Positions 1-7,731 of a DNA stretch of 31,500 bases are shown here, one piece after another. Made by a program: the position numbers and the translations under genes. The number at the start of each line of letters is the position of its first letter. Positions within the stretch are counted from its first letter, which is position 1. The notes below the pieces were generated by a model. It was not told where the DNA came from, did no database searches, and saw only the letters and a program-made list of their open reading frames with translations. This stretch comes from an uncultured Spartobacteria bacterium (GTDB taxonomy: Bacteria; Verrucomicrobiota; Verrucomicrobiia; Chthoniobacterales; JAATET01): assembly GCA_938011325.1 (NCBI GenBank), contig CALLUD010000031.1, positions 1-31,500 of the forward strand. Reading direction: 5' to 3'.

Positions 1-57
1 GGCAAGGAATACGTGGTGCAGGACGGCGATGTGATGGAGTTCCGGTTTAACGTCTAG
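1..57 (+). CDS. ychF: Ribosome-binding ATPase YchF, C-terminal end (partial)
   Basis: Only the last 18 codons are inside the window, ending in TAG. They read GKEYVVQDGDVMEFRFNV, which is the characteristic end of the TGS domain of YchF/Obg-like ATPases; E. coli YchF ends in almost the same residues. YchF is a cytosolic P-loop ATPase that binds ribosomes and is involved in stress responses. The assignment rests on this short but very conserved tail; the ATPase domain lies upstream of the window. Confidence 0.85.
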   Translation, partial: GKEYVVQDGDVMEFRFNV

Positions 58-82
58 AGTTCACCATGGAGGGTGAGAGGGC

Positions 83-459
83 CTGGCAAATGAGGAAACG
101 GTAAAACGCGATCCGTTGGTCAAGGCGGCGATCGAGGTGCATCGGGAAATTGGTCCCGCCCTTCTCGAGTCGACCTGCGATCAGTGCCTCGCCCGCGAAC
201 TGGCACTCGCCTCGAATCTTTTTCAGCTCCAGGCGCCATTACCGGTCCAAGAGCGTGGAATCACTCCTCCCACGAGGCGCGGGTTCTCACATACTTCTTA
301 AATGAACCATCTGAAGCGCGGACTGCTCCTCAATTTCAATGTCCGTCCGCTCAAAACGGCATTTGGAGCTTCCTCCTCGACGGGCTCCACGAGTTCCATG
401 CCCTTACGAGCTCCATGCCCTTCATGGTGGACCTTGCGAAGCATCGCGCCCACGCATAG
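83..459 (+). pseudogene. GxxExxY family protein, degraded pseudogene
   Basis: Pieces of one GxxExxY (PD-(D/E)xK nuclease-like) protein can be followed through several reading frames. From about position 89 the frame gives VKAAIEVHREIGPALLES and ends in PLPVQ near 250. KSVESLLP follows at 249-272 in another frame, HEARVLTYF in a third, HLKRGLLLNFNV at about 305-340 back in the first, and NGIWSFLLDG from about 355 in the third again. Compared with intact members, about 25 residues between PLPV and KSVE are missing; this block normally carries the catalytic Asp and Glu. There are also at least three frameshifts, and the family Tyr after GxxExx is a Cys (LLESTC). No ATG opens the frame. An intact relative lies at 18260-18688. 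The call as a relic is firm; the exact ends are approximate. Confidence 0.75.
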
Positions 460-470
460 CGTGCTCTCTT

Positions 471-998
471 GTGAAAACGCTCCGCCTTTTGGCTGTTCTT
501 CTCGGGCTCGGGATCTTTTCGGTGCAGGCCGATGAGCTCCTCGAGGCCGTTCAATCCAAACTCTCCCGCATGGGCTACTACGACGGCACGGTGGATGGCG
601 TCTGGGGGAGCCAGACCGCGGCCGCCGTGCGCCGGTTTCAGCTCGCGAAGGATCTGCGCGTCACCGGCGAGCTGAATCCCGAGACACTCGCCGCCCTCGA
701 CATCAAGGCGAAGCCCACCGCCACGCCGAAGCCTCGCGCCGCGGCCCTCGCAGACCTCTTTGTCGGCGGGCCCTACCTCACGGCACCGCCGGAGTTTCAG
801 GTCGCGACCGTCCGGAAGGCACAGCAAAATCTGAAGCTGCTCGGCTTTTATGACGGACCAGCCGACGGCAAGCCCACCGTGGCTCTCACGGAGGCACTCC
901 GCGCCTACCAGAAGGACAACCGCCTGAAGGCCACCGGCCGCCTCGACAAGACGACGCTTCAGGCGCTCGATCTGCTGACGCTACCGCCCGATTACTGA
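471..998 (+). CDS. Secreted protein with two peptidoglycan-binding domains
   Basis: A 175-residue protein if translation starts at GTG 471. That start gives a clean signal peptide (VKTLRLLAVLLGLGIF, cleavage probably after VQA at residue 20); the open frame upstream is pseudogene sequence. Two PG_binding_1-type repeats follow. The first covers about residues 22-79, with MGYYDGTVDGVWGSQTAAAV and RFQLAKDLRVTGEL. The second covers about residues 105-170, with LLGFYDGPADGKP and YQKDNRLKATGRLD. The domains are joined by a Pro/Lys/Ala-rich linker. There is no catalytic domain, so it probably only binds cell-wall glycan or peptide in the periplasm. It overlaps the convergent lipoprotein gene by 7 bp at the 3' ends. 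The family assignment is secure; the start is less so, since no good Shine-Dalgarno is visible. Confidence 0.8.
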   Translation: MKTLRLLAVLLGLGIFSVQADELLEAVQSKLSRMGYYDGTVDGVWGSQTAAAVRRFQLAKDLRVTGELNPETLAALDIKAKPTATPKPRAAALADLFVGGPYLTAPPEFQVATVRKAQQNLKLLGFYDGPADGKPTVALTEALRAYQKDNRLKATGRLDKTTLQALDLLTLPPDY

Positions 999-1717
999 GA
1001 ACCCTCGTCAAGCGGCTCCTTCACCAGTTCCCTGAGAATTTTCCGGCGCTCGTAAAGTTCGCTGATCGCCGTGGCGTCCGCCGAGAGGCTGTAGATGGAC
1101 GTCGGCAACCAGTAGAGCGTTCCTCCCTGGACACGGTAGTGCCCCCTCCGCTGGTTCCCCTGCTTCTGGCGAATCTCGGCTTCGGCCGCCTTGATCCGCA
1201 CATCGAGATCCGCCAGCTCCTCAAGATACTCCTTGCGCCGTCGCTCGCGAAGCTGCGCATCCATCGCAGCCTCCCGCGCCAGCCGCTCCGCGACGATTCG
1301 CTCGATGGCACGACTGAACTTCTCCGCTCGAATCGCCTCCAGCGCCTCCGGGTCGGGGGTCGGCTCAATCCGCGGCACTTCCTCCGGGCGCGCCACCACG
1401 ACCTTCTTGCCGGCCTGCAGGGCCTTCACCACGGTCAGGTCATTCGTCACCTGGCGCGGCGTCACCGTCGCTTCCTTCACCCCATCGGTGACCACCAGAT
1501 TCTCTCCCTCCTCGCGGACGAGGCGGACCTGTTTTCCAACTGAAAACCCGTAGACGCCTGAGCTGGTCTGCACGGAAAAACGCTCCGCCACGTAATACAC
1601 CCCTTGGGGCGCCAGGCGCGGCTCTTCAAACTCTTCCAGTTCCGCTGCCGCATTCGGCTTTTTGCACCCGGCAAAAACAACGAGAGCGGCGAGCAGAAAC
1701 AGGGGGAACTTTTCCAC
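992..1717 (-). CDS. Lipoprotein with SH3-like N-domain and coiled coil
   Basis: A 241-residue protein starting at GTG 1717 (VEKFPLFLLAALVVFAGC). It opens with a lipoprotein signal peptide whose lipobox is FAGC, followed by KK. Residues about 38-100 look like a small beta-barrel or SH3-like module (VYGFSVGKQVRLVREEGENL, then VTPRQVTNDLTVV). A long charged helical stretch follows, rich in Arg, Glu and Ala (AERLAREAAMDAQLRERRRK, then KAAEAEIRQKQ), probably a coiled coil. No catalytic motif is seen. It lies just downstream of tRNA-Arg on the same strand and converges on the peptidoglycan-binding gene. The function is unknown; a periplasm-facing membrane-attached role is inferred from the signal peptide only. 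Confidence 0.7.
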   Translation of the reverse strand: MEKFPLFLLAALVVFAGCKKPNAAAELEEFEEPRLAPQGVYYVAERFSVQTSSGVYGFSVGKQVRLVREEGENLVVTDGVKEATVTPRQVTNDLTVVKALQAGKKVVVARPEEVPRIEPTPDPEALEAIRAEKFSRAIERIVAERLAREAAMDAQLRERRRKEYLEELADLDVRIKAAEAEIRQKQGNQRRGHYRVQGGTLYWLPTSIYSLSADATAISELYERRKILRELVKEPLDEGSQ

Positions 1718-1763
1718 ACAATTCTGGTAACCCCCTAACAATCCCGCGAACAAGGCGGAATTC

Positions 1764-1837
1764 TGCACCGGGCGGGGGTCGAACCCACAACCTTCGGCTC
1801 CGGAGGCCGACGCTCTATCCGATTGAGCTACCGGTGC
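1764..1837 (-). tRNA. tRNA-Arg, anticodon CCG
   Basis: On the minus strand the sequence folds as a full cloverleaf of 74 nt. The acceptor stem is GCACCGG with CCGGTGC (7 bp) and the discriminator is A. The D arm is GCTC/GAGC. The anticodon stem is TCGGC/GCCGA around the loop CTCCGGA, which places CCG at positions 34-36. The T arm is GTGGG, loop TTCGACC, then CCCGC with one G-T pair. It decodes the arginine codon CGG. The 3' CCA is not encoded, since the bases after the discriminator are GAA, so it must be added by the nucleotidyltransferase. Confidence 0.95.
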
Positions 1838-1941
1838 GCAGAGCGTGGCAGTATCCGCGAGCGGCTCCCGGAATGCAAGCTGCGGAAATCGCATTGAGCC
1901 GACCGTCGAAAACGAATAATCAGTCACGGCCTTTTCCCTTC

Positions 1942-3171
1942 GTGAACTCCACTCTCCGCCAGATCCTTCAGCCTGCCGTCATCGTCGGCGCACTCGGCTA
2001 TTTCGTCGATATTTACGACCTCACCCTGTTCAGCATCGTCCGCAAACCCAGCCTCGAGGCGCTCGGCCTCTCGGGTCAGGAACTCGTCGATGTGGGCCTC
2101 TGGCTGTTGAACCTCCAGATGATCGGCATGCTGGTCGGCGGGCTTTTCTTCGGAATCCTCGGCGATCTCAAGGGCCGCATCTCCCTGCTTTTCGGATCCA
2201 TCATCCTTTACTCGATCGCGAACATCCTCAACGGCATGGTGACCGAGCTCTGGCAATACGAGATCCTGCGCTTCGTTGCCGGCGTCGGCCTGGCGGGAGA
2301 GCTGGGCGGCAGCGTCACGCTGGTGTCGGAGGTGCTGTCGCGCGAGGCGCGCGGCTGGGGCACCACGCTTGTGGCCACGGTGGGAGTCAGCGGCGCGGTC
2401 GTGGGCGGCTGGGTCGCGAACCACATGGACTGGCGCTTCGCGTATTACCTCGGCGGCGGACTGGGTCTCGCATTGCTCCTGCTGCGGGTGAGCGTGGCCG
2501 AGTCGGGAATGTATCGGGAGCTGCACTCGCGCGGACGCTCCGTGAGCCGGGGAAATTTCCTCGCGCTGTTCACCAGCGGAAAGCGGTTCATGAAATACGC
2601 CCGCTGCATTCTCATCGGCCTGCCAAGCTGGTTCGTGGTCGGCGTGCTGGTCACGCTGTCGCCGGAATTCGCCCGCCAGCTCGGCATTCAGGGCGACGTG
2701 AGTGCGGGCAGCGCGGTGGCAAGCGTGTATCTCGGGCTCACCGCCGGCGATTTCGCCAGCGGCGCGTTGAGCCAGTTTGCCCGCTCGCGCAAACGCATCG
2801 TGTTCGCGTTTCTGTTGCTGACCCTCGCGGCCGTGGGCGTCTACTTCGCCGCGCGGGGTGTTTCCAGGGAAATGTTCTACGCGATCATCTTCCTGCTCGG
2901 CGTGGGCATCGGCTATTGGGCGATCTTTGTGACAATCGGCGCGGAGCAATTCGGCACAAACATCCGCTCCACGGTTGCCACGACCGTCCCGAACTTCGTT
3001 CGCGCCTCGATCGTGCCGATCACCCTCTCCTTCCAGTGGCTGAAGGAACCGATGGGCATGGTCCCGGCCGCCATCGTCGTGGGCGTTGCCTGCGTGGCGA
3101 TCTCGTTGTGGGCACTGGCCGGGCTCGAGGAAACCTTCGGCAAGGACCTCGACTACATCGAGCCGCTGTAA
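1942..3171 (+). CDS. MFS transporter
   Basis: An integral inner-membrane protein of 409 residues if it starts at GTG 1942 (VNSTLRQILQPAVIVGALGY). An in-frame ATG at 1873 would add 23 polar residues that do not look like part of the fold. About 12 hydrophobic segments are visible. The major facilitator loop 2-3 signature is present as GDLKGR (GGLFFGILGDLKGRISLLFG), and a helix 4-5 region reads LRFVAGVGLAGELGG. The second half has the usual repeat (GLTAGDFASGAL, then SRKRIVFAFLLL). The layout resembles the metabolite:H+ symporter or sugar-porter branches. The substrate cannot be read from sequence or from neighbours, which are unrelated. It is transcribed away from tRNA-Arg, whose 5' end is about 100 bp upstream. 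Confidence 0.88.
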   Translation: MNSTLRQILQPAVIVGALGYFVDIYDLTLFSIVRKPSLEALGLSGQELVDVGLWLLNLQMIGMLVGGLFFGILGDLKGRISLLFGSIILYSIANILNGMVTELWQYEILRFVAGVGLAGELGGSVTLVSEVLSREARGWGTTLVATVGVSGAVVGGWVANHMDWRFAYYLGGGLGLALLLLRVSVAESGMYRELHSRGRSVSRGNFLALFTSGKRFMKYARCILIGLPSWFVVGVLVTLSPEFARQLGIQGDVSAGSAVASVYLGLTAGDFASGALSQFARSRKRIVFAFLLLTLAAVGVYFAARGVSREMFYAIIFLLGVGIGYWAIFVTIGAEQFGTNIRSTVATTVPNFVRASIVPITLSFQWLKEPMGMVPAAIVVGVACVAISLWALAGLEETFGKDLDYIEPL

Positions 3172-3223
3172 GCCGTCTGCATCCGCACTTGATTTTCGCC
3201 TTTGGCGGGGCTGGACTGGCGGC

Positions 3224-4219
3224 ATGAAGCGACTCCCCATCGGCATAATTCTCGCGGCCCTTTTCTTCGCCACACCGTGCTCTCTCGTTTTCGCGGATGA
3301 GAACGCACAACAGCTCGCGGAGAAGGAAGGGGTTGGAATCAAATCCGGCGACGATGAGGAAAGCGCCGCGGAACTCGCAAAGGAACAAGGCGTCTCCATC
3401 GCCCCGGGCGACAACGAGCAGAGCGCCGACAGCCTCGCCGCGCAGGATGGTATGAACATGGACGCGGCGGACCAGGAGGAAAGCGCCGAGGATCTCGCGA
3501 AGGAGCAGGGCAACGCCATCGCTCCGGGTGACAACGAACAAAGCGCCAGGGACCTCGCCGAGAAGGAAGGCCTCGAGGAGAAGCCAAAGATCGTGAAATC
3601 CGGTTCGACCGGTTCCGCCTACGCGATGGGTGGCGGCGTGAACGGCACCATCTACGCGCTCGCCGCGCAGGCCGACGGCAAGGTCGTCATTGGCGGCAAT
3701 TTCAACAACGTCGCCGGCCAGCCCCGCTCGAACATCGCCCGCCTGAACGCCGACGGCACTCTCGACGCGTCCTTTCTCGCCGACCTGGAAGACGGCGTGA
3801 ATGGCACCGTTTACGCGCTCGCGATCGACTCGAAGGGGAACATTCTTGCAGGCGGCTACTTCGAGCAGCCGAAGAACTCCGAACTCAAGAACCTCATCCA
3901 GTATACGAAGGACGGGAAGATCAACACGAACTTCAACAACGGCCAGACTCCCAACGGCCCGGTCTATGCGATCGCCATTCAGCCGGACGGCCAGATCGTG
4001 ATCGGCGGCGAGTTCAGCCAGATTGGCAGCACGGAACTGCGCAACGTCGCGCGATTCGCAGCCAACTCCAAACTCGAGAGCAGCAACTCCTTCAACCCCT
4101 CGGGAACGATTCGCGCACTCGCCGTCCTACCCGACGGCGCCGTCACCGCCGGCGGCATCTTCGAGGTCGCGGGCTCACCGGCCCGCAACATCATGACGCT
4201 GCCGCCGAGCTCCCGGTAA
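3224..4219 (+). CDS. Secreted delta-60 repeat protein with N-terminal 20-residue repeats
   Basis: A 331-residue exported protein. ATG 3224 opens a signal peptide (MKRLPIGIILAALFFATP, cleavage probably after VFA at residue 24). Residues 29-122 are an acidic tandem repeat with an exact 20-residue period, 4.7 copies, of the form xxLAxxxGxxIxxGDxExSA. Residues about 131-331 contain four delta-60-type blades, each with a core such as NGTIYALAAQADGKVVIGG, NGTVYALAIDSKGNILAGG, NGPVYAIAIQPDGQIVIGG or GTIRALAVLPDGAVTAGG. These are known from TIGR02608 beta-propeller-like proteins of unknown, usually surface or extracellular, role. Family members usually carry more blades, so this is a small example. 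No enzyme motif is seen. It ends 3 bp before the convergent permease gene. Confidence 0.82.
   Translation: MKRLPIGIILAALFFATPCSLVFADENAQQLAEKEGVGIKSGDDEESAAELAKEQGVSIAPGDNEQSADSLAAQDGMNMDAADQEESAEDLAKEQGNAIAPGDNEQSARDLAEKEGLEEKPKIVKSGSTGSAYAMGGGVNGTIYALAAQADGKVVIGGNFNNVAGQPRSNIARLNADGTLDASFLADLEDGVNGTVYALAIDSKGNILAGGYFEQPKNSELKNLIQYTKDGKINTNFNNGQTPNGPVYAIAIQPDGQIVIGGEFSQIGSTELRNVARFAANSKLESSNSFNPSGTIRALAVLPDGAVTAGGIFEVAGSPARNIMTLPPSSR
3308..3589 (+). repeat. In-frame 60-bp tandem repeat (4.7 units)
   Basis: Units start at 3308, 3368, 3428, 3488 and 3548 (the last is partial). The protein period is exactly 20 residues with LA, G and the closing E-x-SA conserved (EESA or EQSA). Units 2 and 4 are nearly the same (LAKEQG then IAPGDNEQSA), units 1 and 5 share LAEKEG, and unit 3 is the most diverged (QDGMNMDAADQ). 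The order is therefore A-B-C-B-A. At DNA level the units differ mainly at third codon positions, which indicates selection on the protein. Confidence 0.85.
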
Positions 4220-4222
4220 CGG

Positions 4223-5026
4223 TTACGAACTCGCGCTGCCGTAGTGGCGCACGGCGGTCGTCCAAACGAGCCGCGTAACGAGAAGGAGCGCCGTGGAAAC
4301 GGCGATCAATTGCAGCACGCCGAGCAACGGATGCTCGGCGATCCGCGCCAGCACGCGCGTCGGGACGTTCGCCACGAGGATGATCGGCAGCACCCACGTG
4401 AAGACCAGCTTGAAAAGGCCGCGGTAGATCACGTCGGGATAGCGCCCGATATTGAAAAGGTTGTAGTAGCCGTAGATCAGTCCTTCGGCGCGAACGATCC
4501 AGAAACTCACCGAGGCCAGCGTCATCATCACGCCGTAGTGCACGGCCACGCCAAACCCGAGGCACACGAAATACAGCACGACCTGGCCCACCGAGAGATC
4601 GAGCCCGAGCTTGATCACGGAAATCACGACAAACGCCGCGCCAACGAGCACATTCACAAAGCTGTCGAGGCCGAATTGCTTCACCGACGCGGCAAACTGC
4701 GCGTCGACCGGCAGCATGAGCAGGAAATCCATCTTTCCCGTCCGCACCAGCTCGGGAATGTGCGAGAGATTGATGTAGAAAAACGACTGGTAGAGTTGCG
4801 CGATGATCTGGTGCGTGCCAATCAGCATCACCACCTCCCATTTCGTCCAGTCGCCGATGCGATCGGTGTAACTGAAGATCACCTCCACAAAGACGATCTG
4901 GCCGACAAACCAGAGAAACTCGACCGCCATCCAGAGCAGGAAATTCGCCTTGAAGCTCATTTCCCGGATCACCGAGTTGCGGAGCATGATCGCGTAAATC
5001 TCCGCATATCGGCGAATGGTCGTCAT
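4223..5026 (-). CDS. ABC-2 family transporter permease
   Basis: A 267-residue membrane protein with about six hydrophobic spans, matching the ABC2_membrane_6 (DUF990-type) permeases. It starts MTTIRRYAEIYAIMLRNSVI, then FKANFLLWMAVEFLWFVGQI, and has a conserved LVRTGKMDFLLMLPVDAQF segment and an internal FWIVRAEGLIYGYYNLFNIG stretch. Such permeases normally act with a cytosolic ABC ATPase and often a second permease. Neither is present within this window. Its ATG overlaps the TGA of the glycosyltransferase gene as ATGA (5023-5026), so the two are translationally coupled. That suggests, as inference, that it helps export or place a product of the glycosyltransferase. The substrate is unknown. 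Confidence 0.82.
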   Translation of the reverse strand: MTTIRRYAEIYAIMLRNSVIREMSFKANFLLWMAVEFLWFVGQIVFVEVIFSYTDRIGDWTKWEVVMLIGTHQIIAQLYQSFFYINLSHIPELVRTGKMDFLLMLPVDAQFAASVKQFGLDSFVNVLVGAAFVVISVIKLGLDLSVGQVVLYFVCLGFGVAVHYGVMMTLASVSFWIVRAEGLIYGYYNLFNIGRYPDVIYRGLFKLVFTWVLPIILVANVPTRVLARIAEHPLLGVLQLIAVSTALLLVTRLVWTTAVRHYGSASS

Positions 5027-6129
5027 CGGGTCGCCGGCTGAAAATCGAGCACGAAGCGCGCGATGGCCGTGGCGGCGTTCGATCCCTTGTGGGCCTCAAG
5101 GTTGCGCTTCCATGTTCGCCACCGCTCCGCGTCGTTCGCAAAGGCGTCGCGAATGACCTGCACCAGCCTCTCGGGGCTGCCCACGGCGCGTGCGCCAACG
5201 TTCAACCGCTCGATGAGTTCGATGTTGCCCTCCTCCTGCCCCGGCACCACATGGCTCACAAAGAACGGGCACCGCGCGGCGATGGCCTCCTGCACGATCG
5301 CGCCGCCCGCCTTGCCGATAAACGCGTGATGCTCGCTCAGCAACTTCGGCATTGCGTCCGTCCAGCCGATGAGCCGGCATTTCTCGCCACTTACGAGACC
5401 GGATTCGTTCACCGCGTCGAAAATCCGCTCGTGCCGCCCTGCAAGCACGGTGAGTTCGGTGTCTTCAATTTCCGTGAGCGCGCGAATCTGCCGCAGCGTC
5501 AGGTGGAGCTGGGTCGATGGCATGAAAAGCAGTTTCCACGGCGGCCGGGAATCAACCGGCGTCGACGCCGTGTTCGAAAATGCCAGCGAAACCGGAAAGC
5601 CCAGCGGGTGCAGAATCTCCGGCGGCACCTTCTCCTCGATGAGCAAATCCTTCGTCTCCTGGTCCGCGACGATGAACGCGTCCGACAGGCAGCGGAACCA
5701 CGCGCTGTTCACGCCGAGCGAATCCGTGATCACCGTGACGATCGGCATCTTGATTCCCAGTCGCTTCTTTTGAAGCTGCCGGAACAGGTAGGCGTAAAGT
5801 GGATAGGTCGAGACAACGATGTCGGGATGAAAGTCCGCCAGCGCCTTGTCCAGTTCATTGCGGAGCCGGCCGGTCGCCCACATCGTGCTTTCCATGAGGC
5901 CTGGCTGGTCGAGACCGAAGAAAATGAGCCGCCACAACCACGGCGCGCGGTTGATCGCCATCGAGTAGCCAAGCTTCACCGTCGAGTTCACAAACGGCAC
6001 CGCCTGCGCATACAGGTCCATCGTCCGCACCTCCGCTCCGCCAAGGGCCTGCAGGGCTTCGCTGATCGCGCGCGCCGCCGTGTTGTGTCCCTCGCCAAAG
6101 CCCGCCGTGAGCACGAGCACCCGCTTCAT
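5023..6129 (-). CDS. MGDG synthase-family glycosyltransferase
   Basis: A 368-residue GT-B fold enzyme, starting at ATG 6129 (MKRVLVLTAGFGEGHNTAAR). The N-terminal MGDG_synth domain shows the GFGEGHNTAARAI loop at residues 10-22 and DIVVSTYPLYAYLF. The C-terminal glycosyltransferase-28-like domain shows GKAGGAIVQEAIAARCPFFV at about residues 272-291, the nucleotide-sugar binding region. Relatives (plant and bacterial diacylglycerol glycosyltransferases, MurG-like) transfer a sugar from UDP-sugar to diacylglycerol at the cytosolic face of the membrane; here sugar and acceptor are not determined. The ORF stays open upstream to 6327, but MKRVLVLTAG is the natural family start. It is first in a two-gene operon with the permease. 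Confidence 0.88.
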   Translation of the reverse strand: MKRVLVLTAGFGEGHNTAARAISEALQALGGAEVRTMDLYAQAVPFVNSTVKLGYSMAINRAPWLWRLIFFGLDQPGLMESTMWATGRLRNELDKALADFHPDIVVSTYPLYAYLFRQLQKKRLGIKMPIVTVITDSLGVNSAWFRCLSDAFIVADQETKDLLIEEKVPPEILHPLGFPVSLAFSNTASTPVDSRPPWKLLFMPSTQLHLTLRQIRALTEIEDTELTVLAGRHERIFDAVNESGLVSGEKCRLIGWTDAMPKLLSEHHAFIGKAGGAIVQEAIAARCPFFVSHVVPGQEEGNIELIERLNVGARAVGSPERLVQVIRDAFANDAERWRTWKRNLEAHKGSNAATAIARFVLDFQPATR

Positions 6130-6348
6130 ACAGCGGAACTGCCACAGCGAATCCGTCTTGTGCGCGCGTGGTTTTCTTTCGTGGTCATTCGTTCTTCTCA
6201 AGGGAGGGCCGGACGCCTTTTCAGCAACGTGAGCCCCCGCCCTTCCGGTCGACAGCCGCATCGCCGCCCAGCCGTATGATGAATCACACGCCCCGGCTCC
6301 AGAGCAACCGTCTTTTCGCGGCAACAACGGAAGGTTCGCGAGGGAGAA

Positions 6349-7143
6349 TCACGATCGTTTCGGAAACCACGGAACGAAGGCGCTCGTCGTGCGCTGATAC
6401 GCCCGATAATCGTCCCCGCGCGACCTGATCGCCTCCGCTTCCGTGATCGGAATTCCGGAGACATGGAAGAGGAAAAACAGCATCAGCAACGGGCAGAGAA
6501 CCGCGATCCAGCCCGCCGGCGAGCCCAGCGCAAACACGAAATACGCGACCCAGATCAACCACTCGAAAAAGTAGTTCGGGTGTCGCGAATATCGCCACAG
6601 TCCGCTCCTGCATGTGCGGCCGGCATTCGCGGGATTGCCCCTGAAGCGGAGCAATTGCCAGTCCGCCACCGTCTCCCCGAGCACCGCGACGAGCCAGAGT
6701 CCCGCGCCAACCCACTCGATTGGCTGGATGCCCACCGCATTGTTCGAAGCCGCGATCGCAAGCGGAACACTCAGGATCACCAGCACCACCGCCTCGAGTT
6801 CGAACAGGCTGAAGAACATCAGCCAAGTGTGTCGCGGATATTGCTCTCGCAGCCTCGCATAGCGACCGTCCTCCTTCGGATGGCTCTTCACCAGCCGCAC
6901 CAGCAAATGAATGGCGAGCCGCAGGCTCCAGATCGCGACCATTCCCGCGATCAGCAGCTTTCGCGCGGGATCGCCGACGCCAAAAAAGAAGTAAACAACC
7001 GCAATCATCGTGAACACCAGCGACCATCCGACGTCGAGGACGCCCACGTTGTTCACTCGTCGCGCCAGCAGCCACACCGGAAGCATCAGGCCCATCGAAG
7101 CGATGGCGCCCAGGGTCAGCAAAAACCACGTTTGTTCACTCAT
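6349..7143 (-). CDS. DUF1295 family membrane protein (steroid 5-alpha-reductase-like)
   Basis: A 264-residue protein with about six to seven hydrophobic helices. The C-terminal part carries the family signature GLWRYSRHPNYFFEWLIWVA, shared by DUF1295 proteins, steroid 5-alpha-reductases and isoprenylcysteine methyltransferase-like enzymes. There it contributes to binding the cofactor near the cytosolic face. N-terminal elements such as VGVLDVGWSL also fit DUF1295. The length is normal for the family. The true substrate is unknown; a lipid or isoprenoid reductase or methyltransferase is only a possibility. The gene is separated from the downstream glycosyltransferase by about 220 bp in which I see no gene. 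Confidence 0.85.
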   Translation of the reverse strand: MSEQTWFLLTLGAIASMGLMLPVWLLARRVNNVGVLDVGWSLVFTMIAVVYFFFGVGDPARKLLIAGMVAIWSLRLAIHLLVRLVKSHPKEDGRYARLREQYPRHTWLMFFSLFELEAVVLVILSVPLAIAASNNAVGIQPIEWVGAGLWLVAVLGETVADWQLLRFRGNPANAGRTCRSGLWRYSRHPNYFFEWLIWVAYFVFALGSPAGWIAVLCPLLMLFFLFHVSGIPITEAEAIRSRGDDYRAYQRTTSAFVPWFPKRS

Positions 7144-7203
7144 CGCGCAGCGAACTCGTTCGGGGACATGAGGCTGCCGATGAAAACTGTCGGGCGGGAT
7201 TTC

Positions 7204-7623
7204 TCATTCACCAATGATCTTCACGAGCACGCGCTTCCGTCGCATGCCGTCGAACTCCCCGTAGAAAATCTGCTCCCACGGCCCGAAATCGAGCCGCCCT
7301 TCGGTCACCGCCACCACGACTTCGCGCCCCATGATCGTGCGCTTGAGATGCGCATCGGCATTATCCTCGCCCGTCCGGTTGTGCAGGTATTGGCTGTGCG
7401 GCTTCTCGGGCGCGAGACCCTCCAGCCACTTCTCGAAGTCCGCATGCAATCCCCGCTCGTCGTCGTTGATGAAAACGCTCGCCGAGATGTGCATCGCGTT
7501 CACCAGACAAAGCCCCTCGCGAATTCCGCTCTCCGCTAGGCACTGCTCGACCTCGTCGGTGATGTTGAAAAATGCCCGGCGCCGGTCGACATCGAACCAC
7601 AGCTCTTTTCGAAAGGATTTCAT
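7204..7623 (-). CDS. yjbQ: YjbQ family protein (UPF0047, secondary thiamine-phosphate synthase-like)
   Basis: A 139-residue protein that matches the whole UPF0047 fold. It starts MKSFRKELWFDV, has the central NAMHISASVFINDDE region with the conserved His, HNRTGEDNADAHLKRTIMG, and the closing GRLDFGPWEQIFYGEFDGMR and KRVLVKIIGE. E. coli YjbQ can replace ThiE weakly, which is the source of the usual product name; the physiological role is not settled. The protein is cytosolic. It sits between parB and the DUF1295 gene on the same strand, with 60 bp to DUF1295 and 108 bp to parB, and shows no evident functional link to either. Confidence 0.92.
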   Translation of the reverse strand: MKSFRKELWFDVDRRRAFFNITDEVEQCLAESGIREGLCLVNAMHISASVFINDDERGLHADFEKWLEGLAPEKPHSQYLHNRTGEDNADAHLKRTIMGREVVVAVTEGRLDFGPWEQIFYGEFDGMRRKRVLVKIIGE

Positions 7624-7731
7624 CGACTCGATTTGTGCGAATGAAACCCGCCGCTCTGCAAGCCACGGTTCATCGCATTTCGCGAAACGCTGCGCGGCAC
7701 CAAAGGCGGCGGCGCAACTCGAAATCGCCCG

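Noticed and set aside
1764..1837. tRNA-Arg considered as an integration site
   Set aside because: No integrase, no direct repeat of the tRNA 3' end and no island-like genes occur on either side.
1924..3534. Long minus-strand open frame opposite the MFS transporter and the 20-residue repeats
   Set aside because: It is His/Arg/Asp-rich with no hydrophobic pattern or domain; its own repeats are only the mirror of the plus-strand repeats.
3308..3589. Regular 60-bp repeats considered as a CRISPR array
   Set aside because: There are no unique spacers between identical repeats; the period is in frame and coding, with silent differences.
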